64,000 bases of DNA from Flectonema sp. DT1601. Taxonomy: Eukaryota > Euglenozoa > Diplonemea > Diplonemida > Diplonemidae. This document shows positions 63,920 through 64,000 of this stretch, one piece after another. The stretch covers positions 62,001 to 126,000 of the forward strand of contig OZ025840.1 in assembly GCA_964019425.1 (NCBI GenBank). The letters run 5' to 3'. The notes under the pieces were generated by a model. That model was not told the DNA's origin. It worked only from the letters and a program-made list of their open reading frames with translations, and ran no database searches. Numbering within the stretch: the stretch's first letter is position 1; every line of letters begins with the position of its first letter. The translations under genes and the position numbers were made by a program.

Positions 63920-64000
63920 GTACTTAAAATAGAAACAGATGTCTCGATAGCATTCAAATTCAGGAAAGTTTTTAATAATTAAATAATGAGAATCTGTATC

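Overview
This is nuclear DNA of a unicellular eukaryote with few, short introns. It carries two-pore channel, kinesin, TPPP/p25-alpha, PRPP synthetase, ALG1, GNL3-like GTPase and DUF3638 genes, uses the standard code and is rich in long A/T runs. My best guess, by inference only (about 50%), is Euglenozoa, possibly a diplonemid. Three things point there. (1) An rRNA fragment has the 18S 3' end GCTGTAGGTGAACCTGCAGC and other kinetoplastid-like wording. (2) Every recognisable gene lies on the minus strand. (3) Almost every start codon has a pyrimidine-rich stretch ending in AG 2-36 nt upstream, as expected for spliced-leader trans-splicing acceptors.

Layout: 0-7 kb holds a KOW/zinc-finger-like protein, a 258-bp MITE and a two-pore cation channel. 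7-9.4 kb holds a decayed RHS/Crinkler-like gene beside a displaced rDNA piece (5.8S, ITS1, 18S 3' end). 9.8-21 kb holds a basic protein of unknown role, a double MYND finger protein, a kinesin, a second MITE, a double p25-alpha protein with two introns, and a PH protein ending in an Arf-like G domain. 21.3-29.4 kb is two large modular satellite arrays, A (269/375-bp units) and B (176/156-bp units), ending at a tiny possible exon. 29.8-41 kb holds a catalytically dead metacaspase-like protein, a GNL3-like GTPase, a double macrodomain protein, an MIT-like protein, an SLC22-like transporter and PRPP synthetase, followed by a second piece of array A. 42.9-49.3 kb is a tandem trio of PB1-fused group II PLP decarboxylases whose middle copy is a crossover chimera. 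49.4-64 kb holds ALG1 and a giant (about 3990 aa) DUF3638/DUF3645 ATPase-like protein with EF-hands and a lectin-like domain.

The genes do not form a pathway; the shared orientation suggests a polycistronic unit read right to left. Seven cis-introns (65-98 nt) can be defined by reading frame. They share 5' GTATG or GTTTGG and an A- or A/C-rich run directly before the 3' CAG, the opposite of a polypyrimidine tract. The putative trans-acceptors are T/C-rich. This contrast between two kinds of 3' splice site, together with the one-strand layout, is the most interesting signal I see.
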